Below are positions 31,991 through 40,043 of a stretch of 64,000 bases of DNA, piece after piece. The stretch is from Streptomyces xinghaiensis S187. Its GTDB lineage: Bacteria; Actinomycetota; Actinomycetes; Streptomycetales; Streptomycetaceae. The position numbers and the translations under genes are program-made. The notes under the pieces are model-generated. The model was given only the letters and a program-made list of their open reading frames with translations. It searched no databases and was not told the DNA's origin. The stretch covers positions 1,116,001 to 1,180,000 of the forward strand of contig NZ_CP023202.1 in NCBI RefSeq assembly GCF_000220705.2, written 5' to 3'. The number at the start of each line of letters is the position of its first letter. The stretch's first letter is position 1.

Positions 31991-34105
31991 TCAGAACAGA
32001 GTCCAGTCCTCCCTCTGCTTCCGGACACGCTTGATGAGCCGTCGCTTCCGCCCGCGCGACATGCGCGCCTGATGGGGCACGCGCGCCTCCGGTGGAAGGT
32101 TCTCCCACGTCGGGCGGAGCCCGTCGATCCGAACATCTCCAACGAGCTTCTTCAAATGGTCACGCGTTTCGTCATCGGTGGAGTAGAGAACCGTGGCACG
32201 CGTGGCGCGGGTCAACAGCACGTGATAGGCGTTACGGACGCAGCGTGCGAACTCGTCGTCGCTGAGGCTGCTCGTCCGAACCTTCGGGTCGAGCGATCCG
32301 GATACCGCCACCCGCTGCACGCCTGTCTCGGGGTCCTTGCAGCGTTCACCGCGCTGGAACAACCACCGTCCGTCGCGCCAGACCATGTCGTCTCCCATGA
32401 TCACGCCGCACCAGTCCCATTCGAGACCCTGTGCGGTATAGACGCAGCCGATCTGGTCGAGACCGCCGGGATGTACGGACCAGATGCGGGAGGGCGGCAC
32501 ACTCCGGTTCTCACAGAAGCTGTCACTGTCGGCGTTCCACGGGCGGTGCCAGTCCCCGATCCGCACATCTGCTTCGAGCCGCTTCTCCGGCCCTTGAGGC
32601 TTCGTCCAGGGCCAGCAGAAACCCGCGACCATGCGGGCGGTGGCGCCGGCGAGTGCTTCGCTCCGGATGATGTGCTCCAATTCCGCCGGGCTGTCGGCGA
32701 CTTCCACGTGCATCAGACCGTCCGGCGTCCAGCCCTCCGGTTCCTCCGCCGAGATGCCCAGCATCTGCCGTACCCATCGGACATAGGCTTCGCTGCCGCC
32801 ACATCTGAACTGTTCCCAGAGCTGGTAGCGGACGAGAGTGGCGCCGAGGCGCGCTGCCGCGTCTTCGATCAATCCGGCCGTGCCCACCTCGTTCGGTCTG
32901 ACGGACTGGCTTTCGTCCAGGAAGAACACCGTCAGACGTGCGGCCTGGATCAGCTCTTCCACCTGAGGCCGGGTCCCCTGCTTCTCGGGTGGCCAGAAGC
33001 GACTGGTGGACCGGTCCCGCAGCCGGTGCGCCTCATCGCAGATCAGCCCGTCCAGCGGAGGGTCGGGAGGGGTGACGAAACTGCTGAAGTAGGTGAAGCT
33101 CTCCCGGAATTCCGAATCTCCGTAGCCGACGTGGTGCTGCATCGCTCCGTTGAAGGCCCGGGAGCCGCTTGCGTATTTGACCGTGCGTCCTGCGGCTTCG
33201 AACTCTGCCTTGAGCTGGAGGCCGATAGCACTCTTTCCGCTGCCGGCACCGCCCGTCACCAGAAAGACCGCGCGCCGTGGGTCCGGGACCAGAGCACCTT
33301 GATCCGGGTCCCCCAGGATCTGGGAGGCTGTACGGAGGACGTCATCAGCGACAACTTTTTGCCGTCCCCTCAGGGTGAAGACCGTGTCCTCTCCACGGGA
33401 TGTGATCATCGCATCGAGGAGTGGCGTGTTGCGCAGGTTCATCCTCTGCAGAAGCACCTCGGCCGCGGAGTCCGCTCCGTCCTTGGCGAACTGCTCCCGC
33501 AGGTCTTTCAGCAGCCTCTGCCGGCTGTCCTGCGTGTAGGTCCGCGCGTAGGCCCCGGTGGGCGCACCGGGGCCGAGTAACGGCCGGACCGATGCGTCCG
33601 TGGCCTTGTGCAGATAGGCGAAGCCTCCGCACTCGTAGGGAAGCCCGGCCAGCGGTCCGTCGTCACCGGTGAAGGCTCTGTAGTACTCGTACAACTGCAG
33701 AGCCGGGTGTTTCTGCGGTTTCATGCCCGGCACGTGTACAAGTTCGGCCGTGGCCGCTTCCACCCTGGTCGCTGTCGACCAACGCTTCAGTTCGACAAGC
33801 TGGACCGATAAACGTCTGTCGCCAGGCCGCATGCCGATCAGGACGACGTCGATGAGACGCGGACCGCCCTGACGGTTCAGCTCGTCGACGGTCGCCGCGC
33901 ATTCGACGATCATCTCCACGTTGCCCCGCCCGGCCGCTTCCAGGTCGCGGGCCAGCTCGACCACACTGTCCGCCCATGCCGTCCGTTCGCCGAGCGACGC
34001 GTCCTGACCGCGGAAGTGCCGGTAGCGGGCGGCTAAGTGAGGCACCATCCGGTGCCGATGGTCCAAGGTGAGCAAGTCCTTGGCCGAAAGCTTCAGCAGA
34101 AGCAT
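31991..34105 (-). CDS. Nuclease-helicase fusion: PD-(D/E)XK-like domain plus Schlafen-group-3/DUF2075 helicase (paralogue A)
   Basis: About 704 residues. The N-terminal domain (about 1-240) holds LIDVVLIG ... LVELKRWSTAT, the D-x(n)-E-x-K pattern of restriction-endonuclease-fold proteins. The second part is a superfamily-1-type helicase of the DUF2075 family: Walker A GGAGSGKSAIG (about 284-294), Walker B ICDEAHRLRD (about 353), QFRCGGSEAYVRW, YTAQGLEWDWCGVI and RNAYHVLLTRAT (motifs V/VI). A basic C-terminal tail (RMSRGRKRRLIKRVRKQRED) is unique to this copy. ATG 34105 is chosen; GTG at 34111 is possible, with a GGGGG stretch eight bases before it. It is a full paralogue of the gene at 34315 and shares its leader hairpin. 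Likely phage defence or nucleic-acid surveillance; unproven. Confidence 0.85.
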   Translation of the reverse strand: MLLLKLSAKDLLTLDHRHRMVPHLAARYRHFRGQDASLGERTAWADSVVELARDLEAAGRGNVEMIVECAATVDELNRQGGPRLIDVVLIGMRPGDRRLSVQLVELKRWSTATRVEAATAELVHVPGMKPQKHPALQLYEYYRAFTGDDGPLAGLPYECGGFAYLHKATDASVRPLLGPGAPTGAYARTYTQDSRQRLLKDLREQFAKDGADSAAEVLLQRMNLRNTPLLDAMITSRGEDTVFTLRGRQKVVADDVLRTASQILGDPDQGALVPDPRRAVFLVTGGAGSGKSAIGLQLKAEFEAAGRTVKYASGSRAFNGAMQHHVGYGDSEFRESFTYFSSFVTPPDPPLDGLICDEAHRLRDRSTSRFWPPEKQGTRPQVEELIQAARLTVFFLDESQSVRPNEVGTAGLIEDAAARLGATLVRYQLWEQFRCGGSEAYVRWVRQMLGISAEEPEGWTPDGLMHVEVADSPAELEHIIRSEALAGATARMVAGFCWPWTKPQGPEKRLEADVRIGDWHRPWNADSDSFCENRSVPPSRIWSVHPGGLDQIGCVYTAQGLEWDWCGVIMGDDMVWRDGRWLFQRGERCKDPETGVQRVAVSGSLDPKVRTSSLSDDEFARCVRNAYHVLLTRATRATVLYSTDDETRDHLKKLVGDVRIDGLRPTWENLPPEARVPHQARMSRGRKRRLIKRVRKQREDWTLF

Positions 34106-34120
34106 GGACACGAGGTGGAT

Positions 34121-34185
34121 CCCCCAGAGCACGAGTGACTCGTGCGGGTGGGGGCGTGTCCATGCAAGGAAGCCCGTCGGGCCGC
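34121..34185 (-). ncRNA. Conserved 5' leader element A: box plus hairpin pairing with the G-rich ribosome-binding stretch
   Basis: Reading the minus strand: GCGGCCCGACGGGCTTCC (34185-34168), a linker, then a two-part hairpin. The outer arms CCCCCA (34154-34149) and TGGGGG (34126-34121) enclose the inner stem GCACGAG-TCA-CTCGTGC (34145-34129). The TGGGGG arm is the only purine-rich stretch before the start codon, so the hairpin would hide it. The same box and hairpin precede paralogue B. A candidate -10 TACGAT (34205-34200) would start transcription just before the first box. Confidence 0.65.
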
Positions 34186-34314
34186 AACCGGATAGGGCGA
34201 TCGTAGGGCAGCCCGAGCCCCGGGCACCGGCCGTAACAGAGACCGGGGGCGAGTGGCCGGGGCGAGGCCGGGCATACCGGCGGGAGCGGGCGGGGTGCCG
34301 GTCCGCGATGCCGC

Positions 34315-36183
34315 TCACTCTTCGGCTCGAACCAGTTCCCGCAGCTTCTCCCGGGTCTCGGGGTCCACCGAGTAGACCACCGTGCCGACCATGCCCCGGG
34401 TGAGGAGAACCTTGTAGGTGTTGCGAATGAGGCGGTCGACTTCGGCGTCCGGCGTGGACCGCCGGAACACGGGGTCTTTCGACGCAGCCCGGTTGATGAC
34501 CCACCTGTCGTTCCGCCAGACAAGATCCGCGCCGATGATGACGCCGGACCAGTCGTACTCGAAGCCCTGCGCGGTGTAGACACAGCCGACTTGGCCGAAT
34601 CCCGCCGGATCGGTGGCCCACAGCGCTGACGGAGGCGCGCCGGAGACCGAGCGGTCACCGCGCAGATTCCACGGACGTGCCCAGTCGCCGATCACCACGT
34701 CTGCCGGAAGTGGGGCACCCGGTCGGGGCTCCTTCGACCAGTGCCAGCAATAACCAGCGGATATACGGGCCCCGTAGCCCTCGGCCCGGCGATCCTGCAG
34801 GAAGGACTCGAGCTCTCGCGGACTGTCGGCGACCAGGAGCCTCATCTTGCCGTCGGGTTCCCAGGCCACCGGGCCGCCCGGTTCGAGGCCGAGCAGCCGT
34901 AGCACCCACCGCAGATAGGCGTCGCTACCGCCGCAACGGAACTGCCCGTCCAACGGCACGACTTGACAGGCCAGCCCTTTGGTGGCCGCGGCCTCGGCGA
35001 TCTCGGCGACCGTGCCCATTTCGCCCGGGCGCACCACTTGGTGTTCATCGAGAAGGAAGACGGGAACGCGGGCGACGTCGATCAGTTCCTCGATCTGCGG
35101 TCTGCCGGTGCGGTGGGCGGCCGGTGTGTAGCGATTGGCGGAGGTTTCCCGGATGCGATGGGCCTCGTCGCAGATCAGTACGTCGAGAGAGTTCTTCTCG
35201 GCGGTCATGAAGCTGTTGAAGTATTTGAAGAGATCTTGCACCTCGCGTTTGCGGGTGCCCGCGACCTTGCGCATGGTCTTGGTGAAGGACTGGGACCCGG
35301 TGGCGTGCAAGGCCGGGATGCCTTGGCGGTACAACTCGCCGAGGAGGGAAAGCGCGATGACACTCTTGCCGGTTCCCGGCCCGCCGGTGACCACCAGGAC
35401 CTCCTTGTGGTCGGACCGTTTGGCCTTGCGCACCGCGTTGAGGACTATGCGGTACGCCACTTGCTGCTCGTCCAGCAGAACGAACTGCTCACGCTCGCGG
35501 ACCTCTTGGGCAGCCACGGACATCAACTGCCGGGATGGCGCCGGCCTGCCCGAAAGGAAGGCGTCGGCCTCTCGGGCCCCGGGGTGCTTGTCACTGAGCC
35601 TGGTGCGCAGGTGATCGAGGAACTCACCCCTGCGCTCCGCCGTGAACAGCTGCCCCTGGCCGTCGTTCTCGAGGTCACGCAGGCCACCCACGCCGAATTC
35701 GGTGGCATTGTGCAGATAAGCCACTCCGCTGACGCGCTCGGGGTGCTCGGCTACGGCCGCATTGAAGTTGACGACGTACTCACAGTAGCGACGCACCTGC
35801 TCGATCGGGTTGAGGACGGGGCGAGCGTACGTGGCCACGTGGCACAGTTCGGGGTCGTCCTCCTCCGGCGTCGCCTCGCTCCACTGCTTGAGCTCGACCA
35901 CGACGTAGGACGGCTCTCCGGTGCCCGGGTGCACTCCGGCGAGTACCGCGTCGGCGCGCTTGCTGTTCAGTGGGAGCGCATACTCCAGCATGATCTCGAC
36001 CTGGCCGAGACCTGCGTCCTTGAGCGCTGCGGCCAGGGCGGGGATGCTCCGTTCCCATGAACGGATCTCGGCCTGCGCCGGTCGGTGGCCATGAGCGTGA
36101 ACGAACTCGTCGGAGAGACGCACGGACAGCGTGTGGTCGAACGCCAAGTCGGCGACCGTCTCGGCGGACGCACGGAACAACAA
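34315..36183 (-). CDS. Nuclease-helicase fusion: PD-(D/E)XK-like domain plus Schlafen-group-3/DUF2075 helicase (paralogue B)
   Basis: About 622 residues from TTG 36183 (LLFRASAETVADLAF), the position that aligns with the start of paralogue A; an ATG at 36228 would add 15 residues encoded by the leader hairpin. The N-terminal nuclease-like domain has RADAVLAG ... VVVELKQWSEATPEED (D-x(n)-E-x-K). The helicase part: Walker A GGPGTGKSVIA (about 267-277), Walker B ICDEAHRIRE (about 336), QFRCGGSDAYLRW, YTAQGFEYDWSGVIIG and RNTYKVLLTRGM. It lacks the basic tail of paralogue A. The gap between the genes is about 200 bases, so each has its own promoter and leader. The pair may act as a heteromeric complex or as alternatives with different triggers. 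Confidence 0.85.
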   Translation of the reverse strand: MLFRASAETVADLAFDHTLSVRLSDEFVHAHGHRPAQAEIRSWERSIPALAAALKDAGLGQVEIMLEYALPLNSKRADAVLAGVHPGTGEPSYVVVELKQWSEATPEEDDPELCHVATYARPVLNPIEQVRRYCEYVVNFNAAVAEHPERVSGVAYLHNATEFGVGGLRDLENDGQGQLFTAERRGEFLDHLRTRLSDKHPGAREADAFLSGRPAPSRQLMSVAAQEVREREQFVLLDEQQVAYRIVLNAVRKAKRSDHKEVLVVTGGPGTGKSVIALSLLGELYRQGIPALHATGSQSFTKTMRKVAGTRKREVQDLFKYFNSFMTAEKNSLDVLICDEAHRIRETSANRYTPAAHRTGRPQIEELIDVARVPVFLLDEHQVVRPGEMGTVAEIAEAAATKGLACQVVPLDGQFRCGGSDAYLRWVLRLLGLEPGGPVAWEPDGKMRLLVADSPRELESFLQDRRAEGYGARISAGYCWHWSKEPRPGAPLPADVVIGDWARPWNLRGDRSVSGAPPSALWATDPAGFGQVGCVYTAQGFEYDWSGVIIGADLVWRNDRWVINRAASKDPVFRRSTPDAEVDRLIRNTYKVLLTRGMVGTVVYSVDPETREKLRELVRAEE

Positions 36184-36187
36184 AAAT

Positions 36188-36274
36188 GCCCCCAGGCAGC
36201 ACGAAGAGACTCGTGCGGGTGGGGGCATGTCCTTCGAGACTCCGCCGAAGCGGAGCGGAAGCCCGTCGGGCCGC
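36188..36274 (-). ncRNA. Conserved 5' leader element B: box, UUCG hairpin and hairpin pairing with the G-rich stretch
   Basis: Minus strand: GCGGCCCGACGGGCTTCC (36274-36257, identical to leader A), a CTCCGC-TTCG-GCGGAG hairpin absent from A, then GGACATGCCCCCACCCGCACGA. Outer arms GCCCCCA (36226-36220) and TGGGGGC (36194-36188) enclose the inner stem GCACGA/TCGTGC (36216-36199). A candidate -10 TAGGCT (36296-36291) is 17 bases before the box, like the spacing in A. The TGGGGGC arm is followed after five bases by the proposed TTG start. Confidence 0.65.
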
Positions 36275-36581
36275 GATGACGATGTGATCAAGCCTACCCG
36301 CGGCCACCCGGCCTGCGACACCGCGGCTCCGGGCCCGCCCAGTCGGCCGGGACGGCGGCCTTCGCCGTCCGCCTCCGTGAATCCATTCGCCGGGCCGGGT
36401 GCGCCGGACCGGGGTCAGAGCGCCGTGGAACGCGCGACGCGGAAGCCGACTTCGTCGGTTTCCTCCGGCTCGGCCGGCCGATTCCGGCATGGCCCGTACG
36501 CCGCGTTCCGCGCCCGGCGCGGTACCCGCCGTACGACGCGGGCGCGTCACCCGGCGGGTCCGCCGGCGGTCCCGCGGCCGT

Positions 36582-37151
36582 TCAGCAGCCGCCGCAGCTG
36601 TAGAAGGTGACGTCCCAGTGGTTGCTCTCCCGGGCGTAGATGTTGCCCGAGGCGGCCTTGTACTGGGCGGCGCCGTCGGCGCGTTCCCCGATGTAGGTGA
36701 AGGTTCCGGTGATGTAGCCCGACAGGCAGGTGGTCGGGTTGAAGTCCAGCTTGTAGCCGTTCCAGTGGCTGTATGTGCCGGAGGCGTGGCCGGTCTCCGT
36801 GCCGCCCGTGATGGTCAGGGCGCAGCCGCTCGCCGACTTCAGCGTCTCGGCGCCCTGGATCGTCGCCAGGTTGACCTGCTCGAAGGAGGTGCAGGTCGGG
36901 TTGTTGCGGTCGCTGCAGTTGCCGCTCGACCGCCAGGAGATCCCGGCGGCGGAGAGCCGCGCGGTGGCCTGGGCGTGGGTGAGCTTGGTGACGGCGGCAC
37001 CGGACTCGGCCGCCGGCGCGGAGGCGGGCGCGGACACGGGGGCGGAAGCGGGTGCCGGGAACGGGGCCGCGGTGGCGGCGCCCTGCGTTCCGAAGAGCGT
37101 CACCAGAGCGAGTACGGACGCGGCCGTGCCGAACAGTACGGGCCTCTTCAC
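36582..37151 (-). CDS. Secreted cysteine-containing protein with LAS/M15-like zinc peptidase pattern
   Basis: A 189-residue exported protein. The signal peptide (KRPVLFGTAASVLALVTLFG, cleavage near TAA) is followed by an Ala/Pro-rich segment and a domain of about 130 residues with six Cys. TETGHASGTYSHWNGYKLDF and the final NHWDVTFYSCGGC give H...D and HxD patterns seen in peptidoglycan peptidases of the D-Ala-D-Ala carboxypeptidase/Hedgehog fold. This makes a cell-wall peptidase possible, though the match is partial. The GTG at 37151 is favoured because GGGAGG is eight bases upstream; the GTG at 37157 is too close. It is a stand-alone gene. Confidence 0.65.
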   Translation of the reverse strand: MKRPVLFGTAASVLALVTLFGTQGAATAAPFPAPASAPVSAPASAPAAESGAAVTKLTHAQATARLSAAGISWRSSGNCSDRNNPTCTSFEQVNLATIQGAETLKSASGCALTITGGTETGHASGTYSHWNGYKLDFNPTTCLSGYITGTFTYIGERADGAAQYKAASGNIYARESNHWDVTFYSCGGC

Positions 37152-37408
37152 TTTCACTGCCTCCCTGTGGGGGTCGGGGTGCCGGCTCCGGGGTCGGGGA
37201 TCCGGCACCCCCGCATGGTGCCGCACTTGACGGTCCACGGACAGATGCCCCGGCGGACTGCCCGGCGGGAGGGCAGGGGGCAGGTCCCCGCCGTGGCGTT
37301 CCGACATCCCTTCCGGCGCGTGTCCGCCACCGCACGGGCCCTGACGGAACAGCGGCTCCGCCGTATCCGGCCGCCGTGCCCTCCCCCGCCGCGGCGGCAG
37401 CGGCCGCT

Positions 37409-38254
37409 TCAGCGCATGTGCTGCTCGGCGAACGCGCGGAAGCCGCGGGGCGGGCGGCCCGTGACGCGTTCGACGGTGTCCGTGGTGCGGTCCTCGGCGC
37501 CGGCGGCGATGGACGCGTCCAAACCGGCCAGCAGCGCGGCGAACTCCTCGGGCATGAGGGCGGTCAGGCGCTCGCGCATCCGGTCGGGGGTGATCGGCCG
37601 GTGCGTGACGGTCCTGCCCGTGACCTCGCCGAGTACGGCCGCGACGTCGGCGTAGCTCAGCGCCTCGGGGCCGGTGAGCAGCAGGTCGGTGTTGGGGGCG
37701 GTGTCGTCCGTGAGGGCGCGCACGGCGACCGCCGCGATGTCGTCGGCGTCGATGAAGCCGACCCGGCCCGTCCCGGTGGCGGTCATGATGACGCCGTCAC
37801 GTCTGATGCTGTCCGCGTGCGGGTGCCGGCCGGTGAAGTTCTGCATGAACCAGGACGGCCTCAGGACGGCCCACTCCTCGAACATGCCGGGGAGCGCCGT
37901 GTGCACCCGGCCGGCGCCCGGCCCTCCGGCGGGGATGGCCGAGGAGCTGAGCAGGACGACGCGGCGCACACCGGCCGCACGGGCCCGCTCCAGGAAGGGC
38001 AGCATGACGGCGCCCGGGTCCGGGTCGCCCACGGGCGGGACGAGGTAGGCGCGGTCCACGCCGTGCAGGGCGTCGCCGTGGGTGGCGGGGTCGTACCAGT
38101 CGAAGCGGACGGCTCGGCCGCTTTCGAGGGCCTCCGCTGTGGCGTGGCGGGCTGCGGCTCTCACCGGTCGCCCGCACGCGGCGAGTTGGGACAGGACGCG
38201 GCTGCCGGTGTTGCCGGTGGCTCCGGTGACCAGGACGGCGCGGTCGGCGCTCAT
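37409..38254 (-). CDS. NAD(P)-binding NmrA-like oxidoreductase/sensor
   Basis: A 281-residue short-chain-dehydrogenase-fold protein. The N-terminal LVTGATGNTGSRVLSQL is the glycine-rich Rossmann motif (GxxGxxG, residues 10-16). VVLLSSSAI and LRPSWFMQNF are typical of NmrA/azoreductase-like atypical SDRs that lack the YxxxK catalytic pair. Members bind NAD(P)H and either reduce quinones or sense redox state. It starts four bases inside the preceding small gene (ATGA overlap) and is divergent from a TetR regulator gene whose operators lie between them, so TetR control of this two-gene unit is likely. Confidence 0.85.
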   Translation of the reverse strand: MSADRAVLVTGATGNTGSRVLSQLAACGRPVRAAARHATAEALESGRAVRFDWYDPATHGDALHGVDRAYLVPPVGDPDPGAVMLPFLERARAAGVRRVVLLSSSAIPAGGPGAGRVHTALPGMFEEWAVLRPSWFMQNFTGRHPHADSIRRDGVIMTATGTGRVGFIDADDIAAVAVRALTDDTAPNTDLLLTGPEALSYADVAAVLGEVTGRTVTHRPITPDRMRERLTALMPEEFAALLAGLDASIAAGAEDRTTDTVERVTGRPPRGFRAFAEQHMR

Positions 38255-38433
38255 CGCGGCTCCCCCAGCCCTGCCGGGAAGAACGCCGCGCCGCCCGGGG
38301 AGCCCGGGATCGCCGCCGGGTTCCCGTAGTCGCGGCAGTGCGTCATGCGGCCGTCGATGTCCTTCTCCAGCAGCAGGGTGAGGCTGTGGCGGTACAGGTC
38401 CGCAGACGTCAAGGGTGGAGTTGGCGGAGTCAT
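38251..38433 (-). CDS. Short protein resembling the N-terminal end of a SnoaL-like (NTF2-fold) domain; probably truncated
   Basis: 60 residues. TSADLYRHSLTLLLEKDIDG looks like the first helix of SnoaL/NTF2-fold proteins, which are usually 120-150 residues; the rest (GNPAAIPGSPGGAAFFPAG) does not continue the fold. It is therefore either a remnant of a larger gene with an internal deletion or a small leader protein. It is the first gene of the unit controlled from the TetR operator region and overlaps the NmrA-like gene. Confidence 0.45.
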   Translation of the reverse strand: MTPPTPPLTSADLYRHSLTLLLEKDIDGRMTHCRDYGNPAAIPGSPGGAAFFPAGLGEPR

Positions 38434-38455
38434 GGGAGGTCCCGCCCTCTAAAAT

Positions 38456-38500
38456 GCGGACCGGCAGTCCGCTTCAGGAAATATACGGACCGACGGTCCG
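38456..38500. promoter_or_regulatory. Two TetR-type operators
   Basis: GCGGAC-N5-GTCCGC (38456-38472) and CGGACC-GAC-GGTCCG (38486-38500) share 13 of 15 core positions and are about 29 bases centre to centre. They lie between the divergent NmrA-like unit and the TetR gene, the usual layout for autorepression and target control. Confidence 0.8.
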
Positions 38501-38526
38501 CTTTGGCAAGGAGAGGCCGTGATCCG

Positions 38527-39111
38527 GTGACCCCGCGCAAGGAACGCGCAGACGCCCTGCGCAACCGTGAGGCCGTCCTGACGGCGGCCGACGAGCTCTT
38601 CAGCCGCAGCGAGAGCCCCCGCGGCGTCTCGATGGACGACATCGCGGCGGCGGCCGGCGTGGGGAAGGGCACCCTCTTCCGCCGCTTCGGAGACCGCTCC
38701 GGCCTGATCCGGGCGCTGTTCGCGGCGCGCGTCGAGCCCTTGCGCCACGCTGTGGAAGCCGGACCCGCGCCGCTCGGCCCCTCGACGCCTCCACGGGAGC
38801 GCGTACCGGCGCTGCTCGTGGCCATCCTGCGGTTCAAGACCGACCACCGGCATCTCGCACTGGCCCTGGAGGAGGACGGCGGCAACAGCCCTTACCTGGG
38901 CGACCACTACACCTGGTGGCACACCGTCCTGAAGGACACCCTCAACCGGCTGCCCGGCGCCACCGACGGCGACAGCGACTTCACCGCGCACGCCCTGCTG
39001 GCCGCCACCCGCGCCGACCTCGTCGAATACCTCACCGGCCGGCAGGGCACGTCACCCGAGCGCATCGCGGCCCGGCTGACGGCCTTTGCCACCAAGGTGC
39101 TGGGCCCGTAG
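38527..39111 (+). CDS. TetR/AcrR-family transcriptional regulator
   Basis: A 194-residue repressor. The N-terminal helix-turn-helix is clear: REAVLTAADELFSR, GVSMDDIAAAAGVGKGTLFRRFGDRSGLIRALF (about residues 15-60). The C-terminal ligand domain is of the generic SCO-type, with the LALALEEDGGNSPYLGDHYTWWH segment. The GTG at 38527 gives MTPRKERADALRNRE; GAGAGG is about ten bases upstream. Two near-identical palindromes between it and the divergent oxidoreductase unit are its probable binding sites. The inducer is unknown, but NmrA-like targets suggest a quinone or electrophile stress signal. Confidence 0.9.
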   Translation: MTPRKERADALRNREAVLTAADELFSRSESPRGVSMDDIAAAAGVGKGTLFRRFGDRSGLIRALFAARVEPLRHAVEAGPAPLGPSTPPRERVPALLVAILRFKTDHRHLALALEEDGGNSPYLGDHYTWWHTVLKDTLNRLPGATDGDSDFTAHALLAATRADLVEYLTGRQGTSPERIAARLTAFATKVLGP

Positions 39112-39150
39112 ACCGCGCCGGCCGGCCCGTGCGGCGGTGTGCCGGACCGC

Positions 39151-39192
39151 GGAGGGGCGGGACCCGCGGAACTGATCGCGGGCCCCGCCTCC
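39151..39192. terminator. Bidirectional terminator between TetR and crystallin-like genes
   Basis: GGAGGGGCGGGACCCGCG (39151-39168) pairs with CGCGGGCCCCGCCTCC (39177-39192), with a two-base bulge and one mismatch, between convergent genes. Confidence 0.65.
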
Positions 39193-39226
39193 CTGACGGG
39201 CTGTCACTGCCGGAGCGGCAATCGGA

Positions 39227-39562
39227 TCAGAGAATCCGCAGCCGGGTGATCGTGTGCGGCGTACCGTCGATGATCCTCTTGGAGGCCCACTTCTCCATGC
39301 CGTAGGTCTCGCCGTTGGAGACGAACCGGAGGCGGTTGTTGCCCGATGTCACCCGGATCACGCCGCTGTAGCTGACGTTGACGGCACCCGCGTTGGCGAA
39401 GCAGACGCTCGAGGATCCGTTGTTGTACGTGATCTTGACGAGATCCGTCCGGTCCCCGCAGCCCGTCTGATTGATCGCCATGGCGGTGCTCAGGGGAAGG
39501 GCGGCCGTCAGGGCTCCGGTCGCGGCGGCTGTCACCAGTACTCGCTTGAGCGAGCGATTCAT
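39227..39562 (-). CDS. Small secreted beta/gamma-crystallin-like protein
   Basis: A 111-residue exported protein. Signal peptide to about residue 29 (LVTAAATGALTAALPLSTAMA). The mature part, CGDRTDLVKITYNNGSSSVCFANAG followed by GVIRVTSGNNRLRFVSNG and EKWASKRIIDG, matches the pattern of Streptomyces killer-toxin-like protein and metalloproteinase-inhibitor beta/gamma-crystallin folds, with two cysteines as in that group. Such proteins bind surfaces or Ca2+ and some inhibit fungi. The ATG at 39562 is unambiguous. It is a single-gene unit ending at a terminator. Confidence 0.75.
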   Translation of the reverse strand: MNRSLKRVLVTAAATGALTAALPLSTAMAINQTGCGDRTDLVKITYNNGSSSVCFANAGAVNVSYSGVIRVTSGNNRLRFVSNGETYGMEKWASKRIIDGTPHTITRLRIL

Positions 39563-40043
39563 GCGTTGTACCTCGTTCGGTGTCGTACGTCGGGTCGTTC
39601 TGCCGTTCGCCGGAGGCTGTCTGCCCGGCGTCCGGGACGGCCGGGGGTCACCCCCCGCGCAACCGTCATGACGTGCGCCGCGACAGGCCGGGTTGACACC
39701 GGGCGCGTGGACTGCCCCTTCGTCCCTCGGGCGCGCACACCTGGACGTCGCGCGGGCAGCTCCAGGCGTACGCGCGGGCCGCCCGAGCGCGTACGCCACC
39801 CCGGCCACCGTCCGCATACGGGATTCGAAGAACAGACAGGGCCCCGTACTCGGCGTCTCCAGCGGGGCGTGGTCGGCGTTCGTGACGTTCGCCGGGGGCC
39901 GTCCGCGGCCAGAGCTCTGAGATCCACACCGACATCCGACGTGTCCCGGCACCGGTCTCCCCGGTGCCGGGCCACGTACGTCCGGGACCGGCCGCACACA
40001 GGCCGGGGAACTCGTTGAACGGACACCTGCACGCGCCGGGTGG
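39563..40043. other. 480-base stretch without a supported gene
   Basis: It contains the promoter of the crystallin-like gene on the minus strand. No family resemblance in any frame. It is adjacent to the toxin-immunity locus and may be eroded sequence. Confidence 0.4.

Noticed and set aside
34121..34163. A leader peptide starting MDTPPPARV in the nuclease-helicase A leader, suggesting polyproline stalling
   Set aside because: The corresponding ATG is changed in leader B and the frame relation to the main gene differs, so conservation is better explained by RNA structure. It remains a weak alternative.
36183..36228. ATG at 36228 as start of nuclease-helicase B
   Set aside because: It would place the conserved leader hairpin inside the coding region, and the extra 15 residues do not match paralogue A, whose protein similarity begins at LLFRASA/LLLKLSA.
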